Source of the DNA: Chromobacterium sinusclupearum
Lineage (GTDB): Bacteria > Pseudomonadota > Gammaproteobacteria > Burkholderiales > Chromobacteriaceae
Assembly: GCF_002902845.1 (NCBI RefSeq)
Contig: NZ_PPTF01000107.1
Coordinates: forward strand, 20,688 to 84,687
DNA length: 64,000 nucleotides
Direction: 5' to 3'
A model generated the notes under the pieces. It searched no databases and was not told the DNA's origin. It saw nothing but the letters and a program-made list of their open reading frames with translations. Below, in pieces: positions 61,087 to 64,000 of the stretch. Position 1 is the first letter of the stretch, and each line of letters opens with the position of its first letter. A program made the translations under genes and the position numbers.

Positions 61087-61713
61087 TCACGCGACCTGCT
61101 GCGGCATCACTTCGCCATTGACGCTCACGGTGACGGCATTGCCGCCCAGCCAGGTCTCCACCTTGGCCGGAATAGTCATTCTCGCCGAGTAATAGCGAAA
61201 CACCGCCATACGCTCGGCATCATTGCGCGCCTGCTGCCAAGCCCTGACATAGGCGGCCGCCTCGTCCATCTCCGGCACCGAGGAGGCGATCGTCCGCAAG
61301 TTGCAGATGGCGCTGCCCAGCTCCTTGTCGTCATTGCACAGCCGCTCTATCTGCGCCAGATCGGCCCGCTGGCCTGCCAGCTTGATCTTCCCGCCCTCGG
61401 TGCTGACCACCTGAAACGGCGGCGACAAGGGCAAGCCGGCCTGGCTCATCTTTTGATCCAGCAGCTGACGCACATACTCGCCATGCAAGGCCACGGCCTG
61501 GCGCGACGGCAGCATCCACTTGATGTCCTCATCGTTCATTGGCCCGTCGTGAACCGGCGGGGGACGCAGCGTCGGCGCGCTGCCCGCCAATTGCCGAGCA
61601 GCCTGGCTCAGCATGCCGGCAAACGCATTGCCATCGTTGTTGCCGGCAAAACTTGCCGGCTTCGCGCCAGATGCCATCCCATGACTCTGCGCATAGACCT
61701 TATCCAGTTGCAT
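61087..61713 (-). CDS. Unrecognised 208-residue protein
   Basis: I do not recognise this protein. It starts MQLDKVYAQSHG with GGAG 8 nt upstream; a frame-open ATG at 61752 lacks a ribosome site. The first 60 residues are polar and rich in Ala, Gly, Ser and Asn, like disordered secretion-type N-termini. The rest is a mostly helical domain (HGEYVRQLLDQKMSQAG, QRADLAQIERLCNDDKELGSAI, AAAYVRAWQQARND) and ends with short strands (AVTVSVNGEVM). There is no signal peptide and no membrane helix. It lies alone between the receptor and a GlxA-type regulator. Confidence 0.7.
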   Translation of the reverse strand: MQLDKVYAQSHGMASGAKPASFAGNNDGNAFAGMLSQAARQLAGSAPTLRPPPVHDGPMNDEDIKWMLPSRQAVALHGEYVRQLLDQKMSQAGLPLSPPFQVVSTEGGKIKLAGQRADLAQIERLCNDDKELGSAICNLRTIASSVPEMDEAAAYVRAWQQARNDAERMAVFRYYSARMTIPAKVETWLGGNAVTVSVNGEVMPQQVA

Positions 61714-61775
61714 GGCGAGCTCCTCAGGACAAAAACAGGGATTGAGGAGCAAAAATCATTCCATAAGCATTTTCA

Positions 61776-62744
61776 CTATTCACCGCCTTGCCCGTTGGCC
61801 TGCCCTCCCCGGAACGCTTGCCGCCAGGCGGCAGGCGAGACCCCCAGCTTCTGCCGGAACAGCCTGCGCAATGACATGGCGGAACCCAAACCAGCCTGTT
61901 CTGCCACCTCCTCCATCGGCAGGCTGGTGCGCTCCAACAGCCGCTGGCTCAACGCCAAGCGCTCGCTCGCCAGCCAGTCGCCCAGCGTGGCGCCGGTCAA
62001 GGCATGGAAACGGCGCGAGAAAGTGCGGCGGCTCATCGCCAGGCGCGCGGCCAAACCATCCAGCGTGTGCGCGTCGCGCAGATTCGCCCTCAGCCAGTCC
62101 AGCAATTCGCCCAAGCGGGCATCGCGCCCCGCGCGCGGCAAGGGCTGCTCGATGAACTGCGCCTGCCCGCCCTGCCGGTGCGGCGCCACCACCATGCGCC
62201 GCGCCACGCGATTGGCTTCCTCCACGCCTTGCCGCTGCCGCAACATATGCAGGCAGCAATCTATCGCCGCGGCGGTGCCGGCCGAGGTCAGCACGCTGCC
62301 GTCCTCCACATACAACACGTCCGCATCCAGCCGCACCGCCGGGAACCGGCTGGCAAAGGCATCGACATAGCCCCAGTGCGTGGTGGCGCGGCGGCCGTCC
62401 AGCAAACCAGCCTCGGCCAGCACGCAGGCGCCCAGACACAGGCCCACCACCTGCGCGCCGGCTTCATGCGCGTCGCGCAAGGCCTGCAGCAATTCCGGCT
62501 CGGCCTGCCGCGCCGGATCGGGCCAGCTAGGCACGATCACGACATCAGCGGCGCGCAGCGCCTCCAAGCCATGCTCGACCAGCAAGGCGAAGCCGGCGCT
62601 GCTGCGCAAGACGCCAGGCCGCACCGCGCAGACTGTTAACTCGAACCCGCCCGCCAGTTCGCCCAACACCATACAAGGCACGGACAAGTGAAAGGGACTG
62701 ATGTCATCGAATGCCAGCACCGCAACGCTGCGCGTTTTCATCAC
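61776..62744 (-). CDS. GlxA-family transcriptional regulator (DJ-1/PfpI plus AraC domains)
   Basis: A 322-residue regulator. The N-terminal DJ-1/PfpI-like domain (1-170) shows GLCLGACVLAEAGLLDGRRATTHW, with the Cys at the nucleophile-elbow place. The C-terminal AraC domain (about 220-315) has two helix-turn-helix units (DGLAARLAMSRRTFSRRFHALTG and EEVAEQAGLGSAMSLRRLFRQKLGVSPAAWRQ). It is divergent from the cysteine hydrolase gene, so that gene is its probable target. The ligand is unknown. Confidence 0.92.
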   Translation of the reverse strand: MMKTRSVAVLAFDDISPFHLSVPCMVLGELAGGFELTVCAVRPGVLRSSAGFALLVEHGLEALRAADVVIVPSWPDPARQAEPELLQALRDAHEAGAQVVGLCLGACVLAEAGLLDGRRATTHWGYVDAFASRFPAVRLDADVLYVEDGSVLTSAGTAAAIDCCLHMLRQRQGVEEANRVARRMVVAPHRQGGQAQFIEQPLPRAGRDARLGELLDWLRANLRDAHTLDGLAARLAMSRRTFSRRFHALTGATLGDWLASERLALSQRLLERTSLPMEEVAEQAGLGSAMSLRRLFRQKLGVSPAAWRQAFRGGQANGQGGE

Positions 62745-62853
62745 GTTTCCTCAAGATGGCCCAATATGATCGAATTGTGTCATTCGGGCCACTCACGGGC
62801 AAGCCATGCGCTAGGGATAATGACCTCACCCCAAACCGAAACAGGAGACTTCC

Positions 62854-63390
62854 ATGCAAACCGTACGCCGCGCCGCCCTGCTGATCATCGACCTGCAAAA
62901 CGACTACTTTGCCGGCGGCAAGTATCCCCTATGGAATACCGAACAGACGCTGGCCAATACGCTGGACGCCATCGCCCAGGCGCATGCGCAAAACATCCCG
63001 GTGATCCTGGTTCAGCACATCGCGGCCAATCCCGCCTCGCCATTTTTCGTCAAAGACAGCGTGGGCGTGCAGATTCATCCGCAGGTGCTGGCCGCGGCCC
63101 CGAATGCGCCGGTGGTGGTCAAATCGCACGCCGACAGCTTTCTCAATACCAATCTGGGCGAACTACTGGGCAAACTGGAAGTGAACCAACTGTTGATCAC
63201 CGGCATGATGACGCAGAACTGCGTCACTCACACCGCGCTGTCGCGCGCGGCCGATCCTTACCAGGTCAAAGTGCTGCGCGATTGCTGCGCCACAGTGGAC
63301 GCGATGGTGCATGGGATTGCGCTGAGCGCGCTGGGAGACAAGGTGGAAATGGTAGACAGACAGGCGGCTTTCGAAACCGCCCGCGGCTGA
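62854..63390 (+). CDS. Isochorismatase-like cysteine hydrolase
   Basis: A 178-residue enzyme of the isochorismatase/nicotinamidase superfamily. The catalytic triad is Asp13 (IIDLQNDY), Lys90 (VVVKSHADSF) and Cys123 (GMMTQNCVTHTA), with the cis-peptide before the Cys region. It should hydrolyse an amide or similar bond; the substrate is not known. GAGAC precedes the start. It shares a 109-nt divergent promoter region with the GlxA-type regulator. Confidence 0.9.
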   Translation: MQTVRRAALLIIDLQNDYFAGGKYPLWNTEQTLANTLDAIAQAHAQNIPVILVQHIAANPASPFFVKDSVGVQIHPQVLAAAPNAPVVVKSHADSFLNTNLGELLGKLEVNQLLITGMMTQNCVTHTALSRAADPYQVKVLRDCCATVDAMVHGIALSALGDKVEMVDRQAAFETARG

Positions 63391-63391
63391 A

Positions 63392-64000
63392 TCAGCCGGG
63401 CGACAGCCGCCACAGCGGCCACCAGCCCGGCCCCGTGGCGACGCCGCCAGCGACGGCGATGCCCGGCAGCGCCAGCAGTTGGCCATCGGCAGCGTACAGC
63501 AAGGGCCAGCGCTGGCGCAGCGGAGGCGGCAGGCGAGCCTCGCGCAGCAGGTCCTTGACCTCGCGCCGCCCCACGGTCAATGCCAATTTCTCGCCGCCGC
63601 AACGCGGCTTCAACGCCAGGCCTGCCGCCAACGCGGCGTCCGGCAAACCCTGCGCGCGCCACGTCCACTCCAGCCTGCCGCCCCACTCGGGCAAATCCAG
63701 CGCCTTGCCGCCGGACAGGTCGGGCAGCGGGCTGCCTTCGGCCGGCGGCTGCAAATCGGCCATGGCCTGGATGGCACCGTCGAAGCGGAACGCCACCCCG
63801 CCAGACAGCCGCAATATCGGCAACGCCTCGGCCCCGGCGTGCCTCAGCTGGCGCTGGAATTCATGCAGCGCGGCCGGCTCCGGCGCAGGCCAGCCCCGCT
63901 CATCCAGCCAGGCCAGCAAGGCCTGGCGTTGCCGCGGCGCGGACAGCGCCAGCCAGCTCGCCAGATGCAAACCCGCCTCATGGCGGCAATGTTCCACATC
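63392..64000 (-). CDS. tilS: tRNA(Ile)-lysidine synthetase TilS, C-terminal part (5' end outside window)
   Basis: The frame is open to the window end and covers 202 C-terminal residues. The TilS C-terminal domain is clear: LALKPRCGGEKLALTVGRREVKDLLREARLPPPLRQRWPLLYAADGQLLALPGIAV. The N-terminal PP-loop ATPase domain lies outside. TilS changes the wobble C of the AUA-reading tRNA(Ile) to lysidine and is essential. It converges on the cysteine hydrolase gene with 1 nt between the stops. Confidence 0.9.
   Translation of the reverse strand, partial: DVEHCRHEAGLHLASWLALSAPRQRQALLAWLDERGWPAPEPAALHEFQRQLRHAGAEALPILRLSGGVAFRFDGAIQAMADLQPPAEGSPLPDLSGGKALDLPEWGGRLEWTWRAQGLPDAALAAGLALKPRCGGEKLALTVGRREVKDLLREARLPPPLRQRWPLLYAADGQLLALPGIAVAGGVATGPGWWPLWRLSPG

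Overview
The window is 64 kb of high-GC chromosomal DNA, dense in genes, from a beta-proteobacterium of the order Neisseriales, most probably Chromobacterium. The best single marker is a 297-residue phenylalanine hydroxylase whose iron ligands fall at His138, His143 and Glu184, the numbering known for the C. violaceum enzyme. A Neisseria-like DsbC, type IV pilus minor pilins and a polar-type flagellar cluster with an FlrC-like activator fit this. I see no rRNA, tRNA, CRISPR array, prophage or complete insertion sequence.

Layout. 1-5.9 kb (+): a tightly overlapping type IV pilus minor-pilin operon (FimT/GspH-like, PilV, PilW, PilX, PilY1, PilE-like). PilY1 carries an apparent L-type-lectin domain ahead of its calcium-binding propeller. 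5.9-12.2 kb (-): acyl-CoA-binding protein, a TonB-C-terminal-domain protein, DsbC, the pepP-ubiH-ubiquinone hydroxylase operon, and YebC. 12.3-26.7 kb (-): a long flagellar run read as a possible LMW-phosphatase gene, a CheB-like catalytic domain, FlrC, FliE-F-G-H-I-J-K, then FliL-M-N-O-P, a GNAT acetyltransferase, and FliQ-R. 26.7-37 kb: a miniature transposable element, an outer-membrane-type protein, a divergent LysR/BASS-transporter pair, a subclass B2 (CphA-like) metallo-beta-lactamase, an unrecognised 520-residue protein, UvrB, PBP7-like PbpG, an SSAT-like acetyltransferase and a PEBP-family protein.

37-41.4 kb (-): a thiamine ABC transporter operon thiB-(GNAT)-thiP-thiQ led by a clear TPP riboswitch with a Shine-Dalgarno-sequestering hairpin. 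41.4-46.6 kb: a DUF1800/DUF1501 pair, a lone type-3 solute-binding protein, an unrecognised coiled-coil protein with a C-terminal membrane anchor, a second copy of the miniature element, and a MarR-like regulator whose stop codon is the element's target-site duplication. 46.7-51.4 kb (+): a pyroglutamate operon (pxpB-pxpC-pxpA, DUF969, DUF979, pcp) that looks like a complete release, uptake and hydrolysis module. 51.4-54.6 kb: phhA with a divergent Lrp/AsnC regulator, then two cysteine-dioxygenase paralogues. 54.6-64 kb: FadL, PpiA, PpiB, LpxH, a TonB-dependent receptor behind an AT-rich leader, an unrecognised protein, a GlxA-type regulator with a divergent cysteine hydrolase, and the C-terminal part of TilS.

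Most of this is ordinary core genome. The less ordinary points are the B2 carbapenemase, the two 111-113 bp elements with 15-bp inverted ends and TTA duplications, acetyltransferase genes placed inside two unrelated core operons, the receiver-less CheB beside FlrC, the lectin-like PilY1, the paired cysteine dioxygenases that keep the Cys/Tyr cofactor pair, and the DUF969/DUF979 pair inside a pyroglutamate operon.
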